NCBI GenBank assembly: GCA_964604145.1
Contig: CAZRXS010000002.1
Span: forward strand, 1 to 54,374
Length of the DNA stretch: 54,374 bases
Source: Gudongella sp964604145
GTDB lineage: Bacteria; Bacillota; Clostridia; Tissierellales; Tissierellaceae
Reading direction: 5' to 3'
The notes beneath the pieces are model-generated. The model was not told where the DNA came from. It was given only the letters and a program-made list of their open reading frames with translations, and ran no database searches. The position numbers were made by a program, and so were the translations under genes. Below are positions 1 to 8,242 of this stretch, piece after piece. Position 1 is the stretch's first letter. Every line of letters starts with the position of its first letter.

Positions 1-50
1 GTGGGGTATTTTAATTTTTTAAAAAATTATAAATAAATTGAAAATTAGAC

Positions 51-79
51 TTGATAATATTCCCTTTTTAGAGTATTAT
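51..79 (+). promoter_or_regulatory. groESL sigma-A promoter
   Basis: TTGATA (51-56) and TATTAT (74-79) are separated by 17 bp. The predicted transcription start near 86 lies just upstream of the CIRCE operator, the usual arrangement for a class I heat-shock operon. Seen directly; function inferred. Confidence 0.75.
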
Positions 80-90
80 ATAAATAAGTG

Positions 91-117
91 TTAGCACTCA
101 ACGGAGAAGACTGCTAA
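91..117 (+). promoter_or_regulatory. CIRCE operator (HrcA binding site)
   Basis: The inverted repeat TTAGCACTC-N9-GACTGCTAA matches the CIRCE consensus TTAGCACTC-N9-GAGTGCTAA with one mismatch in the right arm. It lies in the 5' leader of groES, right after the predicted start of transcription. In Firmicutes HrcA binds this element and represses groESL until heat or misfolded protein titrates GroEL. hrcA itself is not in the window. Confidence 0.95.
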
Positions 118-144
118 CAAAAAGAAAAATAAGGAGGATTATTA

Positions 145-429
145 ATGAATCTGAAACCATTAGGAGACAAAATAATTATTAAAAAACTAGAGGTGCAAGA
201 AAAGACAAAAAGTGGAATTGTGCTACCTCAAAGTGCAAAGGAACAACCTTTAATGGCAGAAGTTATTGCTATTAGTGATGAAATCACAAATGATGAAAAG
301 AGAAAAGACCAAGTTAAAATTGGGGATAAAGTTATTTTTACAAAGTATGCAGGCACAGAAGTTAAATTGGATGATGAAGAATTAACTATATTAAAATTAT
401 TGGATATACTTGCAGTAGTAGAAGATTAA
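145..429 (+). CDS. groES: Co-chaperonin GroES (Hsp10)
   Basis: 94-residue GroES, the normal family length. It caps the GroEL folding chamber in the cytoplasm as a heptamer. The N-terminus (MNLKPLGDKIIIKK) and the mobile-loop region (KTKSGIVLPQSAKEQP, about residues 21-36) are typical, as is the C-terminal ILKLLDILAVVE strand. ATG at 145 follows an AAGGAGG site at 131-137. It is first in a two-gene operon, 47 bp ahead of groEL, under a sigma-A promoter and a CIRCE operator, so HrcA control is expected. Nothing unusual. Confidence 0.98.
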   Translation: MNLKPLGDKIIIKKLEVQEKTKSGIVLPQSAKEQPLMAEVIAISDEITNDEKRKDQVKIGDKVIFTKYAGTEVKLDDEELTILKLLDILAVVED

Positions 430-476
430 ATTAATTAGATAATTATATTCTAGTAAAAAAAGGAGTGTATTAAAAG

Positions 477-2114
477 ATGGCTAAAGATATTAAATTTGGT
501 GAAGATGCACGTAGGTCAATGGAAAAAGGTATTAATATACTTGCTGATACTGTAAAAGTTACTCTTGGACCTAAGGGTAGAAATGTAGTATTAGATAAGA
601 AATTTGGAGCACCAATAATAACTAACGATGGAGTTACTATAGCAAGGGAAATTGAACTTGAAGATAAATTTGAAAATATGGGCGCGCAACTTGTTAAAGA
701 AGTAGCTACAAAGACAAATGACGTAGCCGGAGATGGTACAACAACTGCCACAATTCTTGCCCAAGCAATTATTAGAGAAGGACTAAAGAACGTAGCAGCA
801 GGGGCTAATCCAATAATTTTACAAAAAGGAATTAGGAAAGCTGTTAATGTCGCTGTTGAAGAGATTAAAAAATCATCAGTTCCTGTTGAAACTAGAGAAT
901 CTATTGCACAAGTAGCATCTATTTCTGCAGGAGATGAAGAAATAGGTGAACTTATTGCAGATGCTATGGAAAAAGTAGGAAAAGATGGAGTTATAACTGT
1001 TGAAGAGTCAAAATCAATGGGAACTACTCTTGAAGTTGTTGAAGGTATGCAGTTTGATAGAGGATATGTATCAGCTTATATGGTAACTGATACTGAAAAA
1101 ATGATAGCTGAATATGAAGAACCTTATATATTAATTACAGATAAAAAAATATCTAATATTCAAGAAATTCTACCAATACTAGAAGAAATTGTTCAGTTAA
1201 GTAAACCATTAGTAATTATAGCAGAGGATATTGAGGGCGAAGCGATGGCTACTCTTGTTCTTAATAAATTAAGAGGAACATTTAATTGTGTAGCTGTAAA
1301 AGCCCCTGGATTTGGTGATAGAAGAAAAGAAATGCTTCATGACATTGCAATATTGACAGGTGGTACAGTTATATCTGAAGAATTAGGACATGATATAAAA
1401 GAAACAACCCTTGAAATGTTAGGTAAAGCTGGAAAGATTAAAATTGACAAAGAAAACACTGTTATCGTAAATGGTGATGGCTCTCAAGAAGATATCCAAG
1501 GTAGAATTAATCAAATTAAAGCTCAAATTGAGAATACAGAGTCTGAGTTTGATTCTGAAAAACTTATGGAAAGATTAGCAAAACTTTCAGGTGGAGTAGC
1601 AGTAATTCAAGTTGGAGCAGCTACTGAAACTGAATTAAAAGAAAGAAAGCTAAGAATAGAAGATGCTTTAGCAGCAACTAGAGCAGCAGTTGAAGAAGGC
1701 ATTGTACCTGGAGGCGGAACTGTTCTTTTAAACAGTATACCAGAGATTTCTAAACTTTTAGATACAGTTCTTGGAGATGAAAAAACAGGTATTAGAATAA
1801 TTATTAAGGCATTAGAAGAACCTATAAGACAAATTGCTGTTAATGCAGGAATTGAAGGTTCAATAATAGTAGAAAAAGTTAAAGTTGCAGAAAAAGGTGT
1901 TGGATTTGATGTAATGAGTACAGAATATGTTAATATGATAGAAAAAGGAATTGTTGATCCAACTAAGGTTACAAGGTCAGCACTGCAAAATGCAGCAAGT
2001 GTTGCCGCAATGGTGTTAACTACTGAAGGTGCGGTTACAGATATTGAAGAAGAAGACCCAATGGCTGGAATGGGTGGCATGGGCGGAATGGGCGGAATGG
2101 GCGGCATGATGTAA
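477..2114 (+). CDS. groEL: Chaperonin GroEL (Hsp60)
   Basis: 545 residues, full length for GroEL, the ATP-driven 14-mer cytoplasmic folding machine that works with GroES. The ATP-site motif GDGTTT is at residues 85-90, and the equatorial/intermediate/apical arrangement is collinear throughout. The protein ends in the flexible GGM-repeat tail (GMGGMGGMGGMGGMM) usual in bacterial GroEL. An AAGGAG-type site at 459-465 precedes ATG 477. A strong hairpin terminator at 2156-2194 closes the operon. The open frame of about 180 codons on the opposite strand at the 3' end is an artefact of the Gly/Met repeat coding. Confidence 0.99.
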   Translation: MAKDIKFGEDARRSMEKGINILADTVKVTLGPKGRNVVLDKKFGAPIITNDGVTIAREIELEDKFENMGAQLVKEVATKTNDVAGDGTTTATILAQAIIREGLKNVAAGANPIILQKGIRKAVNVAVEEIKKSSVPVETRESIAQVASISAGDEEIGELIADAMEKVGKDGVITVEESKSMGTTLEVVEGMQFDRGYVSAYMVTDTEKMIAEYEEPYILITDKKISNIQEILPILEEIVQLSKPLVIIAEDIEGEAMATLVLNKLRGTFNCVAVKAPGFGDRRKEMLHDIAILTGGTVISEELGHDIKETTLEMLGKAGKIKIDKENTVIVNGDGSQEDIQGRINQIKAQIENTESEFDSEKLMERLAKLSGGVAVIQVGAATETELKERKLRIEDALAATRAAVEEGIVPGGGTVLLNSIPEISKLLDTVLGDEKTGIRIIIKALEEPIRQIAVNAGIEGSIIVEKVKVAEKGVGFDVMSTEYVNMIEKGIVDPTKVTRSALQNAASVAAMVLTTEGAVTDIEEEDPMAGMGGMGGMGGMGGMM

Positions 2115-2155
2115 ACCAGAAGCCTAATATCTATTTTATAAATAATTACAGACAT

Positions 2156-2194
2156 AAAAGAGGCATGAAATATTTCTTATTTCATGCCTCTTTT
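2156..2194 (+). terminator. groESL terminator
   Basis: 15-bp perfect stem (2156-2170 with 2180-2194), 9-nt loop, beginning with A's and ending in TTTT. It lies 41 bp after the groEL stop. Confidence 0.92.
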
Positions 2195-2233
2195 AATGTT
2201 TGTAAAATCTTATTTTTATGGCAAAAACATACA

Positions 2234-2262
2234 TTGCAATAACTATGAAAAAAGAGTAAAAT
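2234..2262 (+). promoter_or_regulatory. Candidate promoter of the YiiX-like gene
   Basis: TTGCAA (2234-2239) and TAAAAT (2257-2262) with a 17-bp spacer. It is 33 bp ahead of ATG 2296 and downstream of the groESL terminator. Confidence 0.6.
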
Positions 2263-2295
2263 AAGGTATTACTATAAAGTACTGGAGAGATTTAA

Positions 2296-2853
2296 ATGGA
2301 CAAAATACATAATATATATCTATTATTCTCGCATAGTGGATCTATGTTTTCAAAGGTTATTAGTGCATTTACTAGAGAATCATTTACCCATATTTCAATA
2401 GCCCTAGATGAGGAACTTAGAGAGGTTTATAGCTTTGGAAGGCTCCATCCCTATAATCCTTTTTTTGCTGGGTTTGTTAGGGAGGATATTGAAAATGGTA
2501 CATTTAGGAGATTTCCAAACACCTTTTGTTCTTTATACTCTTTAAAAGTTGATGAAAAGCAAAAGGAAAAAATCGTTTCAGAATTAGGACGCTTTAAGTC
2601 TGAAAGCTATAAATACCGCTATAATTTTTTAGGCCTTTTTACTGCACTATATGATATTCCACTATCAAGGAAATACAATTATTTCTGTTCCCAATTTGTA
2701 TCAGAAGTTCTATTAAAAAGTGGGATTGAAATAACAAATAAAAATCCTGGTCTAACTTCACCAATGGATATTATTATTTATCCAAAACTCGACTTTTTAT
2801 ATACTGGTTATTTAATAGAGTATAGAGTTTCTGATTTAAGACTTTTAGTTTAG
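2296..2853 (+). CDS. YiiX/NlpC-P60-like permuted papain-fold protein
   Basis: 185 residues, no signal peptide or membrane segment. The sequence shows a His in FTHISIALD (His32) and, much later, a Cys in NYFCSQFVSEVL (Cys131). This His-before-Cys order is the circularly permuted papain arrangement of the YiiX/YebB/LRAT-like part of the NlpC/P60 superfamily. Members are thiol hydrolases or acyltransferases acting on amide or ester bonds; the substrate here is unknown. ATG 2296 follows GGAGAG. The gene is monocistronic between two hairpin terminators. Its relation to groESL and the next regulator is probably only positional. The family call rests on motif spacing, not on an alignment. Confidence 0.7.
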   Translation: MDKIHNIYLLFSHSGSMFSKVISAFTRESFTHISIALDEELREVYSFGRLHPYNPFFAGFVREDIENGTFRRFPNTFCSLYSLKVDEKQKEKIVSELGRFKSESYKYRYNFLGLFTALYDIPLSRKYNYFCSQFVSEVLLKSGIEITNKNPGLTSPMDIIIYPKLDFLYTGYLIEYRVSDLRLLV

Positions 2854-2883
2854 CAATTATATTATTTTGTCTGTTATTTTAAC

Positions 2884-2925
2884 AAAAACTTCCCTAAACA
2901 GCTTCTTGTTTAAGGGAAGTTTTTT
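2884..2925 (+). terminator. Rho-independent terminator
   Basis: 12-bp stem (AAAAACTTCCCT at 2884-2895 with AGGGAAGTTTTT at 2913-2924) followed by T's, 31 bp after the YiiX-like gene. Confidence 0.88.
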
Positions 2926-3098
2926 AAAATAACTATTAAAAATCTAAATATTTAAGCTAAGAATTATTAATTTTATTAGTTGTAGATTTAGAAATTTTAT
3001 GGGAATTTGAATATAGATAAGAACTTGACAGATACTGCTATATGATAGTTATTAATAACATAAGTCAGAAATATCCCTAACAAAAGGAAGTGTTTTCA

Positions 3099-3128
3099 TT
3101 GACAAAAGTGGTCTAATTAGGTTATCAT
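3099..3128 (+). promoter_or_regulatory. Candidate promoter and dyad upstream of orphan arsR
   Basis: TTGACA (3099-3104) and TATCAT (3123-3128), 18-bp spacer, 45 bp ahead of the regulator's ATG. A second TTGACA lies at 3025-3030 without a convincing -10. A 12-bp perfect palindrome AATATTAATATT (3148-3159) sits between this promoter and the ribosome binding site and could be an autoregulatory operator, but in DNA this AT-rich it could be chance. The rest of the 320-bp gap 2854-3173 holds only the terminator. Confidence 0.45.
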
Positions 3129-3173
3129 TTTAGTATACAGATAGATAAATATTAATATTAGGAGTTGTGAAAA

Positions 3174-3491
3174 ATGGATCGCAGAGTAGAAGTTTTAAAA
3201 GCATTATCAGATAAAAACAGATTGTTAATATTAGATATGCTTTCATGTGGTGAAATGTGTGGTTGCGATATTATGAATGGGCTACATTTAACTCAACCAA
3301 CCATATCACATCATATGAAAATCTTAGTTAAGTCTGGGATAGTAATTGGTAGAAAAAGAGGCAAGTGGATGAATTATAGTATTAATAGAGATACCATAGT
3401 GGATTTGAAAAAGTATCTTGACCACATAACAATGGATAAAGAGGATTGTATTTGCCATAGAAAACCTAGTGTATGTAAACACATTAGCTAG
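3174..3491 (+). CDS. ArsR/SmtB-family transcriptional regulator (orphan)
   Basis: 105-residue winged-helix repressor of the ArsR type. The N-terminal helix VLKALSDKNRLLILDML is followed by Cys25, Cys29 and Cys31 (CGEMCGCDI), which align with the ELCVCDL alpha-3 metal or arsenite site, then the recognition helix LTQPTISHHMKIL (residues 39-51) and the wing RKRGKWMNYSI. The C-terminus adds a second cysteine group (Cys92, Cys94, Cys101 with His95 and His103). Family members release DNA on binding As(III), Cd(II), Zn(II) or similar ions. No efflux or arsenate reductase gene follows: the next gene is guaB behind its own terminator and promoter. Its target is therefore elsewhere, or it controls only itself. 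Confidence 0.88.
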   Translation: MDRRVEVLKALSDKNRLLILDMLSCGEMCGCDIMNGLHLTQPTISHHMKILVKSGIVIGRKRGKWMNYSINRDTIVDLKKYLDHITMDKEDCICHRKPSVCKHIS

Positions 3492-3563
3492 AGGAGTTTC
3501 TATAAATATCATACATAAAAAATTGATTTAAGATCAATTATATTGTTGTGCCATTTTAAATTA

Positions 3564-3591
3564 TAAGCCCTTGACAGAGCTAGGGGCTTTT
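3564..3591 (+). terminator. Terminator of the orphan arsR
   Basis: AAGCCC (3565-3570) pairs with GGGCTT (3584-3589), followed by T's. The stem is short. The loop contains the -35 box of the guaB promoter. Confidence 0.65.
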
Positions 3592-3599
3592 GTTACATT
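3571..3599 (+). promoter_or_regulatory. guaB promoter
   Basis: TTGACA (3571-3576) and TACATT (3594-3599), 17-bp spacer, 44 bp ahead of the guaB start codon. The -35 hexamer lies in the loop of the upstream terminator. Confidence 0.65.
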
Positions 3600-3643
3600 A
3601 TAAAGAAAATAAAAGGTTTTAGAATCTTAAGGGAGGTATAAAT

Positions 3644-5095
3644 TTGGAATTTGTGGGAGAAGGGCTAACCTTTGATGATGTGTTATTATTACCAGGTAAA
3701 TCAGAAGTATTACCTAAAGATACAAAGGTTACAACATTTTTAACAAATAAGATTAAACTCAATATACCACTTATGACTGCAGGTATGGATACTGTAACAG
3801 AATCTAAAATGGCCATTGCCATTGCAAGAGAAGGTGGTATAGGTATAATCCATAAAAACATGTCTATTGAAAAACAGGCACTTGAAGTTGACAGGGTAAA
3901 GAGATCTGAACACGGAATTATTACAGATCCCTTTTATCTAATGAGACACAATAAAGTATCAGATGCCCTTGAGATTATGGCAAGGTACAAAATATCAGGA
4001 GTTCCTATAGTAGATGAACAACACAAATTAGTAGGCATTCTAACTAACAGAGATATAAGATTTGAAAAAAATGTGCATAGAGAAATTGACGAGGTGATGA
4101 CTAAAGAGGGCCTAATAACTGCTGGTTTAGGAATCACAATGGATGCTGCTTTAGATATTTTTAAAAAGCATAAAATTGAGAAGTTACCACTAGTAGATGA
4201 TGATTTTAAACTTATAGGCTTAATAACTATTAAAGATATTGAAAAATCAATTGAATTTCCAAATTCAGCAAGAGATCCTAAAGATAGATTATTGGCTGGG
4301 GCAGCAATCGGGGTAACAGCGGATATGATGGATAGGGTGGGAGCTCTAGTAAAAAGCCAAGTTGACGTGGTAGTTTTAGATACAGCACATGGCCATTCCA
4401 AGGGTGTTTTAGAAGCAGTAAAGATAATAAAATCTAAATACCCTAGTTTACAAGTTATAGCGGGCAACATCGCAACAGCAGAAGCTACGAGAGACTTAAT
4501 AGATGCTGGAGTAGATGCTGTTAAGGTAGGAATAGGCCCAGGGTCTATTTGTACAACTCGAATTGTAACCGGAATAGGGGTTCCTCAAATAACAGCGATT
4601 ATAAATTGTGCCGAAGTTGCTAAGAAATCAGGGATACCTGTTATAGCAGATGGTGGAATTAAATATTCTGGAGATGTTACAAAAGCAATTGCTGCAGGTG
4701 CTAATGTAATCATGGCTGGGTCCATGTTTGCAGGTACTGAGGAAAGCCCTGGTGAAGAGGTTCTATTTGAGGGTAGAAGGTATAAGGAGTATAGAGGAAT
4801 GGGTTCAATGGGAGCTATGGATTCGGGTAGTAAAGATAGGTATTTTCAAGAAGATACTAAAAAGTACGTTCCTGAAGGAGTTGAAGGAAGAGTCCATTAT
4901 AAAGGGAAACTTGGCGATGTTGTTTATCAGCTTGTTGGGGGCCTAAAATCTGGAATGGGATATGTTGGAGCTGCTGATATTGAAGAGCTTAAAGAAAAAG
5001 CTAAGATGATTAAGGTATCATCCGCAACACTTGTTGAAAATCATCCACACCATATAACAATTACAAAAGAATCACCAAATTATCAAAGGGGCTAA
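3644..5095 (+). CDS. guaB: Inosine-5'-monophosphate dehydrogenase
   Basis: 483-residue IMPDH. It oxidises IMP to XMP with NAD+, the committed step to guanine nucleotides, in the cytoplasm. The TIM-barrel core is interrupted by a CBS pair at about residues 95-205. The catalytic loop GPGSICTTR carries Cys303, and the active-site flap motif RGMGSMGAM and the C-terminal GxKSGMGYVG are present. The start is a TTG at 3644, 7 nt after GGGAGG (3631-3636); no in-frame ATG lies nearby. The gene is monocistronic, with its own promoter and a terminator at 5102-5134. It complements the purine cluster at 18.8-27.1 kb, which ends at IMP. Confidence 0.98.
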   Translation: MEFVGEGLTFDDVLLLPGKSEVLPKDTKVTTFLTNKIKLNIPLMTAGMDTVTESKMAIAIAREGGIGIIHKNMSIEKQALEVDRVKRSEHGIITDPFYLMRHNKVSDALEIMARYKISGVPIVDEQHKLVGILTNRDIRFEKNVHREIDEVMTKEGLITAGLGITMDAALDIFKKHKIEKLPLVDDDFKLIGLITIKDIEKSIEFPNSARDPKDRLLAGAAIGVTADMMDRVGALVKSQVDVVVLDTAHGHSKGVLEAVKIIKSKYPSLQVIAGNIATAEATRDLIDAGVDAVKVGIGPGSICTTRIVTGIGVPQITAIINCAEVAKKSGIPVIADGGIKYSGDVTKAIAAGANVIMAGSMFAGTEESPGEEVLFEGRRYKEYRGMGSMGAMDSGSKDRYFQEDTKKYVPEGVEGRVHYKGKLGDVVYQLVGGLKSGMGYVGAADIEELKEKAKMIKVSSATLVENHPHHITITKESPNYQRG

Positions 5096-5101
5096 TAGTT
5101 T

Positions 5102-5134
5102 AAAAAGGACTGATCAATCTTCAGTTCTTTTTTT
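5102..5134 (+). terminator. guaB terminator
   Basis: A-rich left arm with AGGACTGA (5107-5114 region) pairs with TCAGTTCT, with one G-U pair, followed by seven T's. It lies 7 bp after the guaB stop. Confidence 0.88.
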
Positions 5135-5240
5135 ATATGTAAGAAACTTAGATTTTATAATAAAAATGGGTAATAGTTAGATAAGTAATAATTGTCTATT
5201 GCAAGGATTACTAATGTTTATATGGCTTATATTTATATAT

Positions 5241-5258
5241 ACATTTTTTAAAAAATGT
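5241..5258. promoter_or_regulatory. Perfect 18-bp palindrome, candidate operator
   Basis: ACATTTTTTAAAAAATGT is a perfect palindrome, with a -10-like TAAAAT at 5261-5266 directly after it and the activase gene starting at 5309. Its position over the promoter spacer suggests a repressor site. No known regulator consensus was recognised. Composition bias makes chance possible. Confidence 0.4.
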
Positions 5259-5308
5259 AGTAAAATCAATATGCAAGTTTAGATATTAATTAAGGACTAG
5301 GTGATAGT

Positions 5309-8242
5309 ATGAGAATCGGGCTTGACGTTGGTTCAACTACACTAAAATGTGTAGTTTTAGATTCTGATGACAATAATATTTTTCAATCATATGAAAGACA
5401 TTTTTCTCAGATTACAGAAAAGACGGCAGTACTGTTAAAAGAGATTAGAGATAAATTTCCAAACAAAGAAGATGCAATATTGACCATATCAGGTTCTGCT
5501 GGGATGGGATTAGCAGAGAGGTTTAATATACCCTTTATCCAAGAGGTATATGCAACTAGGACTGCAGTAAATAAGATATTAGGTGATACAGATGTAGTTA
5601 TAGAACTAGGCGGGGAAGATGCTAAAATTATTTTTCTTACTAATGGAATGGATGTTAGAATGAATGGTTCTTGTGCTGGCGGTACAGGAGCATTTATAGA
5701 TCAAATGGCGACTTTGATGTCAGTTAATCTTATAGAGATGAATGAACTTGCAAAGGGTTATAAAAAGATTTATACAATTGCTTCTAGGTGTGGCGTATTT
5801 GCAAAATCAGATATACAACCACTGTTAAATCAAGGTGCAAGTAAAAAAGATATTGCAGCGAGTATATTTGCTGCTGTAGCAAATCAAACAATTGCAGGTT
5901 TAGCGCAAGGAAGAATGATAATGGGCAATGTAGTATATTTAGGTGGGCCATTAACTTTTTTTTCACAGCTTAGAGAGAGCTTTGATAGTGCTCTCTTAGT
6001 AAATGGCCTTTGTCCAGAAAACTCACTTTACTTTGTAGCAATGGGTGCTGCAATTGCTGATATTGGTAAAAAAATAACAATTGATGATCTAATTTTCGAT
6101 CTAGAAACTACACAAATAGGGAAAAACTTTGGAGCTTTAAAAAAACTTTTCAACTCTAAAGAAGAGTATAAAGATTTTAAAAATAGACACGAAAAGAATA
6201 AAGTATTATATAAAGACCCATCCACTTATATAGGGGAGGCATATATGGGTATTGACGCTGGATCTACAACTATAAAGACTGTAGTTATGGATAAGGATGA
6301 TAATATTTTATGTGATATGTATAGCTCAAATAAAGGCAATCCGATTTCAATTATAAAAGATTTTCTCCTTGACTTTTACAATCGTTATCCAAATATTAAA
6401 ATAAAAAGTTCGGGAGTAACAGGATATGGAGAAGATTTAATGTTAAATGCATTTAATCTAGACTATGGAGTTGTAGAAACAATAGCCCATTATACTGCAG
6501 CAAAAAAATATCGGCCAGATGTTGATTTTATAATTGATATTGGTGGACAAGATATAAAGTGTTTTAAAATTAAAAATGGAATAATAGATAGTATATTTTT
6601 AAATGAAGCGTGTTCATCTGGATGTGGTTCATTTTTACAGACATTTGCAGAGGCGCTAGGATACGATATCGATGAATTTGCAAAGTTAGGCATATACTCA
6701 AGTCAGCCTGTGGATTTAGGATCAAGATGTACTGTGTTTATGAACTCATCGGTAAAACAAGCACAAAAAGATGGAGCGGATATTTCTGATATATCAGCAG
6801 GCCTTTCCATAAGTGTAATAAAAAATGCAATTTATAAGGTGATTAGAGTTTCTTCTGCTAAGGAACTTGGAGAAAACATTGTAGTTCAAGGTGGGACATT
6901 TTACAACGATTCTGTGTTAAGAGCATTTGAAGAAGAAATAGGGCATAATGTAATTCGCCCGAGTATTGCAGGTCTTATGGGAGCTTATGGTGCTGCTCTT
7001 TATGCTAAAGAGCAAGCTGGCGAAAAGAGTTCTATATTAAATAAAGAACAGTTACAAAATTTCCATCATAGAGTAAAATTAGTTATGTGTGGATTATGTG
7101 AAAATAACTGTTCTCTAACAGTAAACAGTTTTGGTGACAATAGGAGGTTTATTGGGGGTAATAGATGTGAAAGACCCATTAAAAACAAAGAGGTCGAAGA
7201 AAAACACAATCTTTATGAAGAAAAACTAGTATTTTTAAACGAATATAAACCGATACCTGGCAAAAGAGGGAAAATCGGAATTCCTATGGTCTTAAATCAA
7301 TTTGAAATGTTTCCTTTTTGGCATACTGTATTTACTCTTTTAAATTTTGAAGTTATACGCTCTCCTTTTTCAACCAGAGAAATTTATATACAAGGGCAAT
7401 ATACAATACCATCAGATACTGTTTGTTTTCCAGCTAAGCTTGTTCATGGACATATAGAGTACCTGATAGATAAAGGAGTAGATACAATTTTCTACCCTTG
7501 CGCGACATATAATATAAATGAAAAAAAAGGTGACAATCATTTTAATTGTCCTGTTGTAGCATATTACCCTGAAGTAATTGCAGCCAATGTTGAAAGACTA
7601 AGAGGAATAGATTTTATATATGACTATATAGGATTTCAAAATAAACGTGTCCTTTCTAGAAAAATCTATGAGGCAGTAAAGAAAAAAGACCGAAATTTAA
7701 AGCTAAATGAAGTTAGATTTGCTGTAGATAGAGGATTTAGAGAATATAAAATGCATCTTAAAAAAATCCAAAGTGCTGGAGAGGAATTTATAAAGATTGC
7801 AAGAAATCAAGGTAAAAAGATTATAGTTTTAGCTGGAAGGCCATATCATATTGACCCAGGGATTAATCATGGTATAGCTAAGATGTTAACAGATTTTGGA
7901 GTTGTAGTGTTAAGTGAGGATTCAATATCTCATTTTGCTAAGAAAAAGCCAGTTGATATTCTAAATCAATGGACATACCATGCTAGGCTTTATTCAGTAG
8001 CAGAGTATATTAAAGATAAGGATGATATGGAGTTAATACAACTGGTTTCATTTGGATGTGGCTTAGATGCAATTACAACAGATGAAGTTCAGGCGATACT
8101 TGAACAGAATGGCAAGATATACACAGGCATTAAAATCGATGAGATTACTAACTTAGGAGCAGTTAGAATAAGGATAAGAAGCCTTTTAGCAGCAATTGAT
8201 AAGCGTGAAAAAGAGGTGCTTAAGAATGACAAAAAGAGTTAA
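5309..8242 (+). CDS. Double acyl-CoA dehydratase activase / DUF2229 fusion protein
   Basis: 977 residues. Two BcrAD/BadFG-type ASKHA ATPase domains occur in tandem. The first (about 1-255) has GLDVGSTT, Cys122 in NGSCAGGTGAF and Cys161 in SRCGVFAKSD, the [4Fe-4S] ligands seen in HgdC-type activases. The second (about 312-570) has GIDAGSTT, Cys435/Cys439 in NEACSSGCGSF and Cys474 in GSRCTVF. A cysteine cluster (594, 597, 601, 620) leads into a DUF2229-like C-terminal part. HgdC-type activases couple ATP hydrolysis to delivery of one low-potential electron to a dehydratase-like partner. Here the partner is probably the overlapping next gene. No CoA-transferase, dehydrogenase or substrate gene is nearby, so the substrate is unknown. 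AGGTGA precedes ATG 5309. Confidence 0.85.
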   Translation: MRIGLDVGSTTLKCVVLDSDDNNIFQSYERHFSQITEKTAVLLKEIRDKFPNKEDAILTISGSAGMGLAERFNIPFIQEVYATRTAVNKILGDTDVVIELGGEDAKIIFLTNGMDVRMNGSCAGGTGAFIDQMATLMSVNLIEMNELAKGYKKIYTIASRCGVFAKSDIQPLLNQGASKKDIAASIFAAVANQTIAGLAQGRMIMGNVVYLGGPLTFFSQLRESFDSALLVNGLCPENSLYFVAMGAAIADIGKKITIDDLIFDLETTQIGKNFGALKKLFNSKEEYKDFKNRHEKNKVLYKDPSTYIGEAYMGIDAGSTTIKTVVMDKDDNILCDMYSSNKGNPISIIKDFLLDFYNRYPNIKIKSSGVTGYGEDLMLNAFNLDYGVVETIAHYTAAKKYRPDVDFIIDIGGQDIKCFKIKNGIIDSIFLNEACSSGCGSFLQTFAEALGYDIDEFAKLGIYSSQPVDLGSRCTVFMNSSVKQAQKDGADISDISAGLSISVIKNAIYKVIRVSSAKELGENIVVQGGTFYNDSVLRAFEEEIGHNVIRPSIAGLMGAYGAALYAKEQAGEKSSILNKEQLQNFHHRVKLVMCGLCENNCSLTVNSFGDNRRFIGGNRCERPIKNKEVEEKHNLYEEKLVFLNEYKPIPGKRGKIGIPMVLNQFEMFPFWHTVFTLLNFEVIRSPFSTREIYIQGQYTIPSDTVCFPAKLVHGHIEYLIDKGVDTIFYPCATYNINEKKGDNHFNCPVVAYYPEVIAANVERLRGIDFIYDYIGFQNKRVLSRKIYEAVKKKDRNLKLNEVRFAVDRGFREYKMHLKKIQSAGEEFIKIARNQGKKIIVLAGRPYHIDPGINHGIAKMLTDFGVVVLSEDSISHFAKKKPVDILNQWTYHARLYSVAEYIKDKDDMELIQLVSFGCGLDAITTDEVQAILEQNGKIYTGIKIDEITNLGAVRIRIRSLLAAIDKREKEVLKNDKKS

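Noticed and set aside
1607..2155. 182-codon open frame on the minus strand inside groEL
   Set aside because: It is the antisense reading of the GGM tail and conserved groEL codons, with Pro/Ile-rich low-complexity translation and no ribosome site.
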